Made by a program: the position numbers and the translations under genes | Assembly (NCBI GenBank): GCA_036936605.1 | Contig: JAUPFV010000004.1 | Span: 126,331,737-126,395,736, forward strand | Direction of reading: 5' to 3' | From: Limnanthes douglasii subsp. nivea | Lineage: Eukaryota > Streptophyta > Magnoliopsida > Brassicales > Limnanthaceae | Length of the DNA: 64,000 nt | Shown: positions 20,860-33,500 of the stretch, in pieces | How the letters are laid out: every line of letters starts with the position of its first letter | How positions within the stretch are numbered: position 1 is the first letter of the stretch | Notes under the pieces: generated by a model | Told to the model about the DNA's origin: nothing | The model's input: the letters and a program-made list of their open reading frames with translations, nothing else | Database searches by the model: none

Positions 20860-21800
20860 TTGGTAGAGTCTTATGCGAGATCAAATGAGATTAATGATCC
20901 AAATGAGGCTCCTAGTTTTGCGATCCTAATTGAAGAGGTTGGAATTCATCATCTGGCAGAAGGGAAAATTATCAGGATCAGATCCAAATTACCCTTAGAA
21001 TTGAAGGAAATGTTATTATCTTTTTTATCTAAGAATTTACATATGTTTGCTAGGTGCAATGAGGATGTAACTGGATTATCAACAAGTGTTATCAGCCATA
21101 AATTATATATTAAATATGATGCGAGTCCAATGCTACAAAGATGATTTTTTTTTTTCTAAAGAAAAATCAGAAGCTATACTCCAAGAAGTGAATCGATTAA
21201 CCAAAATGGGGCATAATAAATTGTCTCAGTATCATTTTTAGAGTGCCAATCCAGTCCTTGTCAAGAAGAAAAATAGAATATGGAGTATGTGTATTGATTT
21301 TAATGATCTCAACAATGTTTTTCCTATGGATCATTTCCCAATGCTCCGGATAGATCAATTGATGAATTCCACATCAGAGAATAAGTTATTGTCCTTTTGG
21401 ATGCTTTTTCCAGGTATAATCAGATATAGATGGATCTATATGATCAGATTCATACTACTTTCGTCAATGATAGGGGGCTTTATTTCTATAAAGTAATTCC
21501 TTTTTGGTTGAAAAAATGCTGGAGCTACTTATCAACGATTCGCCAATAAGGCATTTTCCAACCAGATTGGACAAAATATAAAAGTTTATATTGATGACAT
21601 GATATTTAAGAGCCCAAAAGAGAAGGACCACGTTTTCGACCTCCAAGAAATATATTTTAATATGGAAGCCATCAATCAGAAATTAAACCATGAAAAGTGT
21701 TTTTTCAGTGTCCAATCGGGTAAATTTTTAGGGTACATTATAAGTGAAAAAATGGATTCAGGCTGACCCAAATCAATTGAATGCACTGTTGGCCACAAAT
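20860..21800 (+). pseudogene. pol: E2 reverse transcriptase domain
   Basis: The N-terminal segment 20860-21144 is open (HLAEGKIIRIRS, then MFARCNEDVTGLS). A run of about ten T near 21146-21155 breaks the frame. MCIDFNDLNN lies at 21287 onward and YIDDM at 21587-21601, so the catalytic Asp pair survives. LGYIISE-like sequence follows near 21730. Frameshifts occur about every 200 bases. Confidence 0.82.
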
Positions 21801-21829
21801 CCATCTCGGGCTACTAAATAAGTTCAGAT

Positions 21830-22720
21830 ACAGATTGGGAGGTTAACAACACTAAACAGATTTATTTCAAGATCATCGGATAAGTGTGCCCAATTTTTCC
21901 AAGTTTTAAGAAATGAATAAGACTTCAATTGGTCCCCATTTTGTGAAAAAACATTCTTTGAAATTAAGTGACACCTATATTCACTAGAAAATTTATTCAA
22001 GCCTCTTGATGGAAAGACTTTACTTGTACCTAGTAGTATCAGATTAGAATGTGAGTGCAGTATTAGTACAAGAAATTGATAACTATCCCCACCATGTTTA
22101 TTATCCCCGCGATATTTATCCTATCACGATTCAAACCTCTTTCCCCTTGAAGAATGAATTACAAAAGCAGATATATCGGGACGAATGACCAAGTGGTTAG
22201 TTGAGCTGGGAGATTATGATATTGATTTTGCGCCACGAACTACAATCAAAGCTCAAGTTGTGGCTGATTTTTAGTTGAATTTCACTCCAAAATACCTTAT
22301 AAGGAAGCTCAAACCAATAAGCCTGAGAAGGAATGGGTGGTCCGAACTGATGGTGGATCTAGTACAATGGGATGTGCTGCTAGTATCAACCTAATATCCC
22401 TCATTAGAGATTTAATGTACCAAAAAATACGTTTTGCTTTAAGAGCATCCAACAATGAATCAAAATATGAGGCTGCAATAACAGGATTAAGATTGGCTCA
22501 GATATGAGCTGCCAAAAGAATCTGATTATTGAGTGATTCACAGTTAGTCATACATCAAGCACATATGCAATCTGAATCCAGGAAATATCATTTGATGAAG
22601 TACTTAAAGGTTTTAAAGGAAATCTTAACCAATTTTAAACATGTTAAGTACAAATATGTCCCAAGATAGGAAAATTCAATGGCCGATTCTGTAGCCACTA
22701 TAGTTTATTCCGAACTATAT
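21830..22720 (+). pseudogene. pol: E2 tandem RNase H domains
   Basis: The first domain (to about 22275) shows TSFPLKNEL at 22135-22161, with Ser (22138-22140) at the usual Asp position, as in E1 and E4. The second domain starts VVRTDGGSSTMGC (about 22338) and includes ASNNESKYEA and LSDSQLVIHQAH. Its NSMADSVATI end lies at about 22675. A stop replaces a codon near 22506. Confidence 0.8.
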
Positions 22721-22849
22721 CATTGGATTATTGTACAAGAATATCCTTCCATAGTCACAAACTCTGAAGTAAAAGATGATGTTGAAGAAAATTTGCAGGT
22801 ATATTTCATAACTTCTCAAGGTTGGAGGAACAATATCAAAGAGTTTATC

Positions 22850-24056
22850 ACCAACGAAGTTTTACATGAAGACAACGCTTATGCCAAAAAATTGAAATAC
22901 AAAGCTCATGGATTTTTGGTTTTAAGAGGGGTTCTTTATAAAAAAATCGTTCAGCAGACCCTTATTGCGTTGCCTCAGATTCAACAAATCTCAAATTATC
23001 ATATCTGAACTACATTACGGGGAAGGATTTCCACATTGCGGTTACAAAGTGTTAACTAGAAGGGTCTTTTTAGCAGGGTAGTACTGGCCTTCTATTATGA
23101 CAGATTCTAAAGACTTGGTAAAACGATGCGACCCTTGTCAAAATTACAGAAATGAAATTCATATTCTAGCAGTCCCTATGAAGTATGTGCTCGAAGCAGT
23201 ACCGTTTGACAAGTGGAGACTTGATTTATTTGGACCACGTCTGATGGCCTCTAGGGGTGTCACACTATCATTTTGGCAATCGATTACTTTTCCAAGTGGG
23301 TAGAAGCTGCCCCACCATTCAGGACAACCTCTAAAGCAGTAATAAAGTTTACTCTTTCTAATATATCTTGTAAGTTTGGCATTCCCATACGTATCACTAC
23401 AGACAATGGTCCTTAATTTGACAATAAAGACATGGAATTATTTTGTGCATCAAGAGGAATTCGTCATTGTTTCTTTTCTCGTTTTCATTCTCAAGCCAAA
23501 GGACAAGTTGAGGTAGGAAACCGAACAATTTTAATAAGCCTAAAATAACTTGGAAGTAGCAACCGGAAAATGGCCAAGTTATCTATAAGAAGTACTATAA
23601 GCCTACCAAACTACTCCCTATATAGTTACTCAAGAGTCTCAATTCGCTTTAGTTTATAGAATGGATGAAATCACACCTATAGAAGCTACTCTTGCTTCTT
23701 TCAGAGTTCAAATATATTCTTAAGAGAATAATGAGATGCCAGTAAGGGCTTTGATGAATTTGATTGATGAAAGGATAATAAAAGCTCATTTGAGAACTAT
23801 TCATTCCCAAGGCCTGATGAGAAACTGGTACACATCCAAAGTTAGAAGAAAAAGCTTCCAAGTGGGAGATAAAGTTCTAAGAAAAGTATTTTTACATACC
23901 AAGGAAAATAAGTTTGGAAAGTTAGCTCCGAGCTGGGAAGGACCTTACATTGTGTATGAAAAGATCAAGCAAGGAACATATAAGCTCTTGGATAAAGAAG
24001 GCAACCTTCTGAAGCAGCATTGGAATGTTGAGCATCTAAGGTTATATTTAGAATAA
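22850..24056 (+). pseudogene. pol: E2 integrase
   Basis: Zinc-binding region ends CDPCQNYRNEIHILAVP (about 23128). The catalytic core is recognisable in pieces: RLDLFGPRLMAS (first Asp), TTDNGP (second Asp, about 23400) and a GQVEVGNRT segment (Glu, about 23505). The C-terminal module is open at 23736-24056 with LAPSWEGPYIVYEKIKQG, an intact GPY/F signature, ending HLRLYLE. Frameshifts separate the segments. Confidence 0.85.
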
Positions 24057-24103
24057 GCTTATCTTGTAAATATTTACTTTGTTTTAGTTCAGTTTAAATA
24101 TTA

Positions 24104-24158
24104 TGGGGCATACTTTATCCTACCCTGGTAGTGCGAGGAATTTTTAATGAGGTGTCCG
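24104..24158 (+). promoter_or_regulatory. Conserved post-pol stem-loop motif (E2)
   Basis: GGGGCATACTTTATCC, TACCCTGGTAGTGCGAGG and TTTTTAATGAGGTGTCC occur in the same order and spacing as in E1, starting about 45 bases after the pol stop. Confidence 0.68.
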
Positions 24159-24204
24159 AATCACAACTAATCTATCATATTTTGCCTTTAAAAAATGTCT
24201 TTGC

Positions 24205-24535
24205 TATGCTTGGTTGGATTAAAGTTTGACGCAGTCGAATGGATTACCTTTGAATGACATGGTTGTGTTAAATTTTATTGCCTTCGAATGACCTGGTTGG
24301 ATTAAATTTTATTGCCATCGAAGGACGTGGTTGGATTAAATTTTGATGCCTTCGAATGGTTTACCTTTGAATTCCCTAGTTGGATTAAATTTTAATGTCT
24401 TCAAATTGATTACCTTCAAGTGGCTTGGTTGAATTAAATTTTATTTCCTTTGAATGGAGTACCTTTGAATGACTTGGTTGGATTAAATTTTATTTCCTTC
24501 GAATGGCTTGGTTGGATTCAATTCTATTGGATTTG
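24205..24535 (+). repeat. E2 post-pol tandem repeat, 34- and 49-bp units
   Basis: About eight imperfect units, each built on TTGGTTGGATTAAATTTTAT followed by a TTCGAATG-type block. Long units (about 49 bases) carry an extra GATTACCTTTGAAT-like segment that short units (about 34) lack. The array lies between pol and the antisense gene, where Tat elements are known to carry hypervariable tandem repeats. Confidence 0.85.
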
Positions 24536-24651
24536 TTTATTCTAAATTTAGATCATCTTTAGATAAAACATATGTAATTAGGGTCGGATATGAATGGAAG
24601 TAAAAAAATTCTGAAACATGAAGTTGATAGAAATAAAGTTAACATAAACTA

Positions 24652-24668
24652 CCTTGGGTGATCCAAGG
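24652..24668. repeat. E2 CCTTGG/CCAAGG hairpin
   Basis: CCTTGG and CCAAGG flank GTGAT. It is equivalent in place and stem sequence to the two E1 hairpins at 11108 and 11185. A weaker relative lies near 24705-24722. Confidence 0.6.
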
Positions 24669-24819
24669 GCAAAACAAAACAAATCCAAAATTAGATTACA
24701 AAATGCCTTCGGCCTAGCCAAGAATTTTCACAAATTTATCCGATCTAAATGAAACAAAATGACTTGTACATATCAAGGACTTAAATTCAAACACCCATAC
24801 ATATAAATACATGTTAACC

Positions 24820-26881
24820 CTAGGGCCCGTTCCCATCAGTTTTCTTTCTGTCTTTCCCTTGTGGGTTTTCACCATCATAATCTTGTTCATCCTCGTCATC
24901 AGATTTATCATCTTCTGAGTCATTAGAAGTATTAAACTTATCACCTAAATCTATGTAGTGGTAATGGATCTGTTCAGCTGACACATACTCCCGTAGTACC
25001 CTAACAGATAGTTTGGGAAATATCTTATGGAATAACATCATCATATCCGACTTAATCGATTCATCCCTTTCTTGTAAAGATTCCAGCACTTTGTTAGCAC
25101 ATGCATCCTCAGCATGGGTTACATTCGGAGCAGTATTTGGCTAAATAGAAGTGATTTCATCTTCTTTTTTCTTAAGAAGATCTTCAAGTTTTTTCTTCTT
25201 TTCAGATAAATGTTGTCAGGGAACTCTCGTTTGAACTCTTCAAAATTAAAGTTCCCTAAGTTCCCTAGGTCATCCATTTGATCACCATCTTCGAAGGCTT
25301 CTCTATCATCAGGGGGAAGCAATGAGGAAGGAAGATCGGTAGAAATAACATTTTGTGGAGGAACTTATCTGAGAATGATTGAAGGGATAACTTTGGATCG
25401 GAGAATGATCTCCGAACCAACTGAATTTTTCTTAATATTAATTTTCCTCTTATCGCTACCTTCCTTACTTATTTTTTCCCTTTGTTCTTTTAAGCAGTCG
25501 GATAATCTAATGGCATTTTAGCTCTCCAATAGTAACCCCAACAACTTCTAACTGGGCTGCATCAATTTCATCAGTTGGCCCATTACTCCCTAGTTCAGGA
25601 ATAACTTGAGGCAAACCATCCTTCTTCTTTTTCTCCTTTTTCTTGTTCTGATCACAATGAATGGGAGCCCTATTCCTAGCTGGTAGATAGAGTTTACCAT
25701 CAGCCTCTTCAGATTGGGGAGGAGTGGTGAATTGTTCCCATGAAAGTTCACGACTCAGATTTTTTCTCCATAGGTGGGATCTCACCATATTTCCCGGAGT
25801 AAAGCCGTTGTGACACCTAGTTGACCATTTTTCAGTTGGCCGTTGATTCAAATTTATGAAATTTTATTTCCCATTATCTAAATGTTGTGTAAAAAGATGT
25901 AAGAATACTACAAAACAAATCTGAAGTGAGAAATAATAACTTCAAAATATGGATACAAAAGAAATATTTAAAAAAACTCACCAGAGCTTTTCCAGTATCT
26001 TGTGAGAATACTCGGATTTACTTTAAACGTGATTTTTCTGCTATTTTCCCAAGCGTCACTAATAAAAAAAACCGAGTCATCCAAGGCTTGTAAGCTTCTA
26101 GCAGGTCATTAACCATTTTATAATCATTCCCCATATTAAAATAAAAAAAATGAGATATGATCATTACGACACAAAGTAGCCACAACAGCCAGTTTCTCCA
26201 TATGCATTAGAATTTTAGATTTCTTGAAGGTATGATGCTAGCTAACAACGTAAACCATGCGTTGTGGCTTACTTGACTTGCGCATAATATTACCCAGTTG
26301 AAATACCTCACTATTTCTGGGTCTAGGAGAAATTGAAGGCCCCAATTGATTACATCTGTATAAACCATAAACTTTCCGACCTTGCAGTACATCAGAGTAT
26401 CATAAGGTATAGGTAGCATCATTTTGACCGATTCGGGAAATTCTCATTTTTACCTTAAGGGATTGTTAGCATCAGTAAAAGTTTTAGCTATTTTTCCGTT
26501 ACTTTATCCAATGAAGAAATCTTGCCTTTAGGTTTAGAAATCCTGGTGATTCTGCAAGGAGTACTTTCACCTATATCCGATCTCATCGCGATAAAGGTCA
26601 AAGGATAGTTACGATTGCTAACTCTTTTTGTTGAGAATGGTTTAGTTGACCAAACAGATTGGTCAGGGGATATAGAAGACTGGGCAAGAGGGCTTGGTTT
26701 AGAAGGGATTTTTTTATTTTTTAGATGAGTAAACCCTACCGTATTATGAAACTTGATTCTCAACTACTTTACCTAGTGAAGCAAGTAATACAACATCGAT
26801 TCTAGCTTGCCTTTTTTGTTTTTCCAACTCGGATAAATTGAGCCAACCTCTTTTGATTAATGCGTTATTGGCCATAAACAT
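24820..26881 (-). pseudogene. E2 antisense gene, two exons, decayed
   Basis: Homologue of the E1 antisense gene. The start at 26881 reads MFMANNALIKRGWLNLSELE, matching E1 in 12 of 19 residues. Exon 1 includes INWGLQFLLDPEIVRYF (26207-26422) and FFISDAWEN and ends WKSSG at 25982 with donor G|GTGAGT. The inferred intron is 25981-25878 (104 nt, acceptor TTTAG), in the same place and phase as in E1. Exon 2 holds EKWSTRCHNGFTPGNMVRSH, a Lys-rich stretch and an acidic tail ending at 24820. Frameshifts break it into several open segments. Shared start, splice site and phase between two LTR families show the gene structure predates their split. Confidence 0.75.
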
Positions 26882-27302
26882 ATATTAGAAAACTTTATTT
26901 GCGATAAACAAGAAACAAAAAGAAGGTAAATTTCAAATTGGGAAATTTGACTTTTTCTTTATCTAAAGTTTTAGACTAAACTCTTTCGTACTCTAGATAT
27001 AACAACAATAAAACGATTACCTTTATAAAGGTAGGGAAAAAGAACTTGAGTGTTTTTACTAGGGAAAAGGAACGTGAATAATAAAATGGGCTATTAAATG
27101 TATCTATTTTCCTCTTTTATAAAAACACTATTACCTAGATCGAAACTGGTCAGTAGGTCTAATAACCATTTGACACGTGTCTTAAAAAAGAAATCGGATT
27201 AAAATTGCAACCTTTGAAAAATAACTACTTTAAGTATATAATTCGGAGTGGTTTAGAAATCATTTAATGTATTAGATCGCTTGAAGTACTTCTGAGAGAA
27301 CT

Positions 27303-27314
27303 TAGGGGGCTAGA
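27303..27314 (+). promoter_or_regulatory. E2 polypurine tract
   Basis: TAGGGGGCTAGA ends directly at the 3' LTR. It shares GGGGCTA with E1. Confidence 0.65.
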
Positions 27315-27690
27315 TGATAGGCTCGGATTTTTTGGGAGGCGAAAACAGTAAAAGGGTCAGATTTTTCTTAGAGGGGAAATTCAGACCTAGAAAACTAAAT
27401 CATGATGAGTAAACACTATGTCTAGTGACTCAGCTAAGTGTCTAGCTCACTTACTTTTGGATCTAGGGGCTTACAAGGCTGACCCGGTTTAATGACCCGA
27501 TCCGAATGGCCCATGTATCCAAAACAATTATAAATAGTTCGACAAATAACATTAAATAGGTTTGATTGTTTTCTCTCTCTAAATATTAAATACAAACATC
27601 TCTATTCTCTCTCTCCACTCTCCACAAAGAATTTAATACTACACGATTTAAATATCTTCCAAAATACCCTCCAATCAGTTTTTACCAACA
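27315..27690 (+). mobile_element. E2 3' LTR
   Basis: Starts TGATAGGCTCGG and ends TTTTTACCAACA, TATA box at 27529-27536. It is followed by TGTTAGGTTTTTGTTGGG, which loosely resembles the LTR start, and then TACAT. Confidence 0.88.
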
Positions 27691-28464
27691 ATGTTAGGTT
27701 TTTGTTGGGTACATATTTAATCTAATGGTTTTTGAAAAGCTACTTTAGTTTACAGTTATTAAGAAATCACATTTCATATCTAAATCATATAGCAAAATCA
27801 TAATGTTATTGATTGAATCATCATATTTTATGCAGTACTAATAAAGATGGTAAAAAAATGATATATATATATATATATATATTAAAGTTCAGTTTGTTTC
27901 TACAAAGAATTGAACTTACTACGACTTCTAATTTATCATGAAGTAGATATGATTACGTAATATGATAAATAATCAATTATTAATATTTATAAAATATATT
28001 TGATGATTCCATGATAAAAAAAGAGAAGGTCCGTATATATTTTTATTAGTTATTTGAAAGATATCTATCACTTTATATACTTATGATTTTTTTTGATTTG
28101 TGTATCATTGACACATTTGATACAAAAATGAAAGTTTAGATAATAAAAATATCTTAATAAATTTTTAGCTACAAGCTTGTGAGTTGTATTTCTAGATCAT
28201 GACCCCAACTCTTATGCTAAAGATACATTTTTTAAAAATTTATAGTTTATTTTTGCTTCTACATATTAACATGCACACTTTCTACAAAACCTCATATACA
28301 AATTTAAAATTTTTAAATAAAATTCGTATCAAATTTTATGATATATTAAAGATTAAATAAGAATTTTTCTTTTACTAATTTGGTTTTTCTTATATGTACC
28401 ATTTTTAGATCAAATTTCTATTATTTTATCGATTTTCATTACTAACTTTCACACTGTAAAAGCT

Positions 28465-28535
28465 ATAAATAAGAGGCTATGTTTGGGTTTAATCATCCTA
28501 AACCCTAAACACACATTTTTCGCTTCGTACAATGT
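28465..28535 (+). promoter_or_regulatory. Promoter-like patch: TATA box and telo-box
   Basis: CTATAAATAAGAGG is followed about 30 bases later by CTAAACCCTAAAC, which contains the plant telo-box AAACCCTAA, and then by an ATGTCTGG start context. The open frame ends after four codons. TATA plus telo-box is typical of plant translation-related and snoRNA gene promoters. Nothing recognisable follows, so it may be a remnant or chance. Confidence 0.3.
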
Positions 28536-30515
28536 CTGGAAAATGAAACCCTTTTTTTCTAACTTGGTTCTGTATATTTTTCAAGTTCATCTACAAAATC
28601 GCTAAGAAACGAAAAGAAACAAAACAGAAGATAGATAACTGAATAAGAAACAAAAAGTAATCTCATTTTCATTTATTCATTAGGTGTATCTATTAAAACT
28701 ATTTAATTATTTCCTGCGTTTTATTATATTCATTTGATGCTATTTCAAAACAAATATAACAATATATATATATATATATATATATGATGTTATTGTGATA
28801 AACAATATATATTAAGCTTATTTATATTTTTTTTTATTACTCTATTGTGAGAGATGTTGCTCATCTCACATAATTTCATATGCAAGGATGCCCTGAATTT
28901 GAATTTCTTATCCATACAAATTTAGACTATCATAGATGTTGTAAATAATAGTCCAATAATTAAAATTAAGCACTATTTAATTGATTCAAATTGAACAAAA
29001 TTGTGATAATAGGAGAGTATCATGAATATTTTTATTATTTGGATACTAAGTAGACTAAAGAGTATTATAAGAGAGAATCATCCAGTCCAATACTTAAGCT
29101 ATTAGACTCTATGGGTCAAATATGGTTTATTGTAGCTTAAGGACACAAAACCTCAACCCATAATATGATACGATCTACAGGTCTAATTTAAAGAGAATAT
29201 GTATTTAAAGTTTTCTCCATGAGAATAATATTAAATCATTGAAGTCACTAAACACTCTAAAAATTATTCACAAAGAGTTCCTTAAGTTAAGTCGTTATAG
29301 ACAAAAAACTCATCCATCTTATTTTCTATTTATAGTTACATTTATATTAGGACTCAAATATGTGGGCTCTAAGTATTTAAATCTGTAAAAGGGATTGTAT
29401 CCTTTATTTTTCAAGCAAACACCCAAATAAGGCGACTCATAGTCTCTATAAAGATTTATTGATTTCATCATAAATCTCTAAACAACACACAATGATATTT
29501 GCAACTAATCCCCAACCTTTCATATTTTTCTTTTATATTTTTAACAATCATGATTAATTTGTGTATAAGTATATTGTGGATTTTTCTCTAACATTTAACA
29601 ATTGAGACCATAACCATATTTGTTAAAAGTTGTCCGATGACTATTAGATTTATTTCTAATCTAATTTAATTATTAAATTTTATAATTATGAAAATTCTGA
29701 TTTAGATTTAATTTTTATGCATGTTTGAATTTTATATTAAGTATGTATTGATCATGCACGAATAAATAAAGTCAGATCCAGACTTTGAAATCGAAAAACC
29801 GTAATTTAGAATGAAAACGAGGTATTTTATTTTGATTGCTTTGGGATTGCCGCCATGAGTTTAATATTACGGCAGCATGGTGATTTAACTGTTTGTAGGT
29901 GTACTTATGAGTTATTTTATCACCACGGATTGGCTCGCTGGCTATAGTGATGATATAAGCACATGTTTCGCTGCCACATCTACTGGTTTTATCGTGACAA
30001 GTCATATTGCTCGCCGTGGAGCCATCATTGCAGTATGCGTTATGTTTTGTTAGTTTACCATTGTAAACCTCTTAAAATCTGCATCAAACCGTACAATCTT
30101 CTAATGATTTACGGTTATATATTATGCTTCCATTGTCTCTATGTATATTTATATTTCATATTTAATCATGATGCGAATCTTTATGTTTTTTTGTTTTTGT
30201 TCATGTTTTTATATTTGTTTGTTTCTCCTCGTATATAGTTTTTAGGTATCATGTTTAGCGTTGATGTGAATATATATGGACCTTGCAATGTATTGGGGTA
30301 ATTTCCTACACCCAACGGAGAATTGGGCTGATGATGTGTGTGATGATATCTCATATAACCAAAGATAATTTAATTTAATTTTATAGACTAAATGACATTT
30401 ATAGTCTTTTTTCAGAAATCTAAGCACTTATGAGCATATTTAACACATTAATGTATTGATGTAAATTGATACATATTAAAGACGAATGATCCTAAATTTC
30501 AATATATATTTGATG

Positions 30516-30518
<3 letters not shown>

Positions 30519-30576
<58 letters not shown>
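30519..30576. repeat. AT dinucleotide microsatellite
   Basis: An uninterrupted AT tract of about 50 bases, preceded by CATACATACAT. It is the longest of several AT tracts; others lie near 27859-27882, 28761-28785, 34322-34350 and 41795-41811. Confidence 0.95.
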
Positions 30577-30579
<3 letters not shown>

Positions 30580-33500
30580 GGAAGTTTATTATTATGCATC
30601 AATCTCAGATGAACATTTTAGATTTCCTTTCTTTAAAAATCAATTGAGAACCCATATATATCACTGGAGTGACCCACAAGTGTATCATACATGAATGATG
30701 TTTGGATTCTCATGGTTGGATATCGTTGATGTGTACATAAGTTGCCCAAAAGAAAATTACTCACATGTTAATACGTGGGTGAGAAAATCATTGCATGACG
30801 CCATTGCTTCAACCACGCACCATCTACTCATGTAAAACTGGAATTCGATGTTGAATGATTTCATTAAAAATATCATGAAACAATCAAATGAACCTAAATG
30901 AAGACTATATTATTTTTATGTAATGATCGTGAATACACATTATACTACTTAAAGAACTAGTATCCCTATGTAATGTATAACTCGTTTCTCCAACAATGTT
31001 TGTTAAGGATTACGATAGGCTAATTCAGATAAATGCATGTCTGATCTAAAAAAATTCAAAACTTTAGCAATTTATATTTATTTATGCGAAAAGTAAATTA
31101 AATACCATATATTTAGTAATATGTCATTATTCAATGACTTGAAACTTAGGTTCTAGTTATATATTTTCGGAATCCAATTCCAAACCATAATATTAGTTTT
31201 TAAATAGAGAGATTATGATACATTTGTTCATTAAGAATGCTAGGATATTTCTCCGAGTACTAAGGTGTGCGAACCATTCTTCTTAATCTAAATTTGTAGC
31301 GGAGTATAAGAGAAGTGCATTGATGCATGTAATGTCCAACCATATAAGTATGATGGTACTCTATATGTCATCTTTTAAGCATAACATAATAAACTTTCTA
31401 AGGATATTATAAAGATACTTATAGATTTCACTGCCAAAATTAAGATTTTCAAATTTCTAGTGTTTATTTTTTCATATTTTTCTAAATTTTATTTTTAATT
31501 TACCTTTTATGAGATCATCATTATTAACTATGCATTTCAGTTATTCCTATTACAATTCAGTTATGATTGAAAATTTTGTTTTTCATCAGTAGACTAGTCA
31601 CATAATAAGAAAAAAATTGTTTAATTTGACTAATAGATGTGCTTATATGGTAGGTATCTCTAACAAAAATACAAGTTAGTGTGAACGATAGCTTGGTTAC
31701 ACATGGATATAGATCTTAAGAAGGTTAAATAAAATTTAGCACTAAATCTGTTATTTCTAGTGAGAAGATTTGGAATTTTTTTACAGAAATAAATAGACCT
31801 TTGCGACTTGGCTAGACCAATAAATAGACGTTCACTTTATTTTCAGATTTTATACACACCTGATAAATTGATATAGTTGCAACACACTACGAGATATACG
31901 TTAAGTCGTTAACAATTAAATGATGGTGAAACATATTTATAACCAATGATAATATGTGCCTTGATAAAGGATTTTATTTTCAAATATGAAGCTAACATGA
32001 TGCATGATAATCGAGAAAAATACTGCTTTGAGTATACAAATTTTTATCTATAAAGTGTGATCAGCTCCAAATGGATACCTTATTCTTTATTTATACTATT
32101 ACAAGATATCATCTACTAAATACAAGCATACACGTGTTATCTCGTTATAACTGTCTAACCACCATTCTTAATAACCTATAACATGATTCTACATACCATA
32201 TCAACTACTCTGAATGTTTAGACATGTATCACATATATTAAAAAAAAACCAAGTAAAATAAATAAAATACATATAGATAAATAAAAGTCTTTAAACAAAT
32301 TCAAACATATTTGTAGATTGTTCCTACCTAACGATGATAAAAATAAATTAGATTATTCATTAGATAACTATTATCACTATATTAAGGCTAAAGTTAAGAG
32401 TCACTTTGGTAAACAAATTAAGTATGTGATTTAGGACACTAGTAGTTTCCACTACGAGAAGTATGACGGTTCAATGAACAAAGCCATGATCTATTTTGTT
32501 TAATTAAAATGTGAGATTGTTTTAAAAATATAAATTCGGAACTAGTTACTAAAACCCGGTACATTAACTTTAAATGTGGCAAAAACTATTTGAAATATTT
32601 GTATATTTTGGGATATCCAACAAAAATAAACCCTCCCATGCGTCATCTTATATATATATGATATTTATGTAAGAATTTCTATAATAACAGTTAAATATTT
32701 TAATTTTAATAATAAAATTTAGTTTCACTTCCTATAAGATCATAATAGTGCTAGAGTTAAGATTTTTTATGGTGTAAATAACAAATTATGTTTTATATTT
32801 TGTAACTAAAAAAAAGTGATGGTATGAAATAATGAAAATTTAAACTTACGTAGTATCACATAAAATTGTAGCTTATACACAAAAATTATTAACACAAGAT
32901 TGAAAAGTGATGCAATACAACTCAGTTTTAAGTTCTTATTTGAAATGATGCATGACTCAAATAATAACATGACAAACTATATAAGATCTTAAATTAAACA
33001 TGTTTCAAATGTAAAAAAAAAATTAAGCGAACCTTCATTTTAGTGAAGCCAAGAACTCTTTCAAGATAGTCATAGTACATATTTGACACTTTAACATTAA
33101 GCGTCACTAATTGAATATTAATATCATTTTTAAAAGGTAACTTTTAGAAAATCTAATACAAAACTTCGAGATTTTATTTATTGCGTATGATAAGTTTTAA
33201 ACATTAATTATTTTTTTTATCAATGATTCAAAAAGTTGTAAACAATTTTATATAAATTTTAGTTAATATTTTGTAACTTTAAAAATGTTTTTAGAATATT
33301 AAACAAGGTTTTCATCAATGATTGTGGAGATGAAGTTGATATTATACTATGCATTTCATTAGTTTAATGGGAGTGAATTCATATTAAATGTTGTATATGA
33401 GTGACATATGCACCATAAAATGATATGAACCCGTTGCACACCACCAATAAATTTTAGTTAAAGAAATTCAATGGGAAATATATGGATAAAGTGTCTTATG

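Larger units (their letters stand above)
18022..27690 (+). mobile_element. E2: complete but old Tat-type gypsy retrotransposon (9.7 kb)
   Basis: Same architecture as E1: LTR, primer-binding site, gag, protease, RT, RNase H, second RNase H, integrase, post-pol motif, tandem repeats, antisense gene, polypurine tract, LTR. The LTRs are each 376 bp and only about 84% identical by eye, so insertion is several times older than E1. Proteins resemble E1 closely, but the LTR sequence is a different family. Coding parts carry many stops and frameshifts. TACAT precedes the 5' LTR (18017-18021); the nearest TACAT after the 3' LTR is at 27710-27714, beyond 19 extra bases, so the target duplication is unresolved. 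Confidence 0.9.

Noticed and set aside
24205..24535. CRISPR-like regular repeat
   Set aside because: Units are contiguous imperfect tandem repeats without unique spacers, in a plant retrotransposon.
28531..28560. ATGTCTGGAAAATGA as the start of a histone H4 gene (H4 begins MSG)
   Set aside because: Only three residues fit before a stop and nothing downstream in any frame resembles H4.
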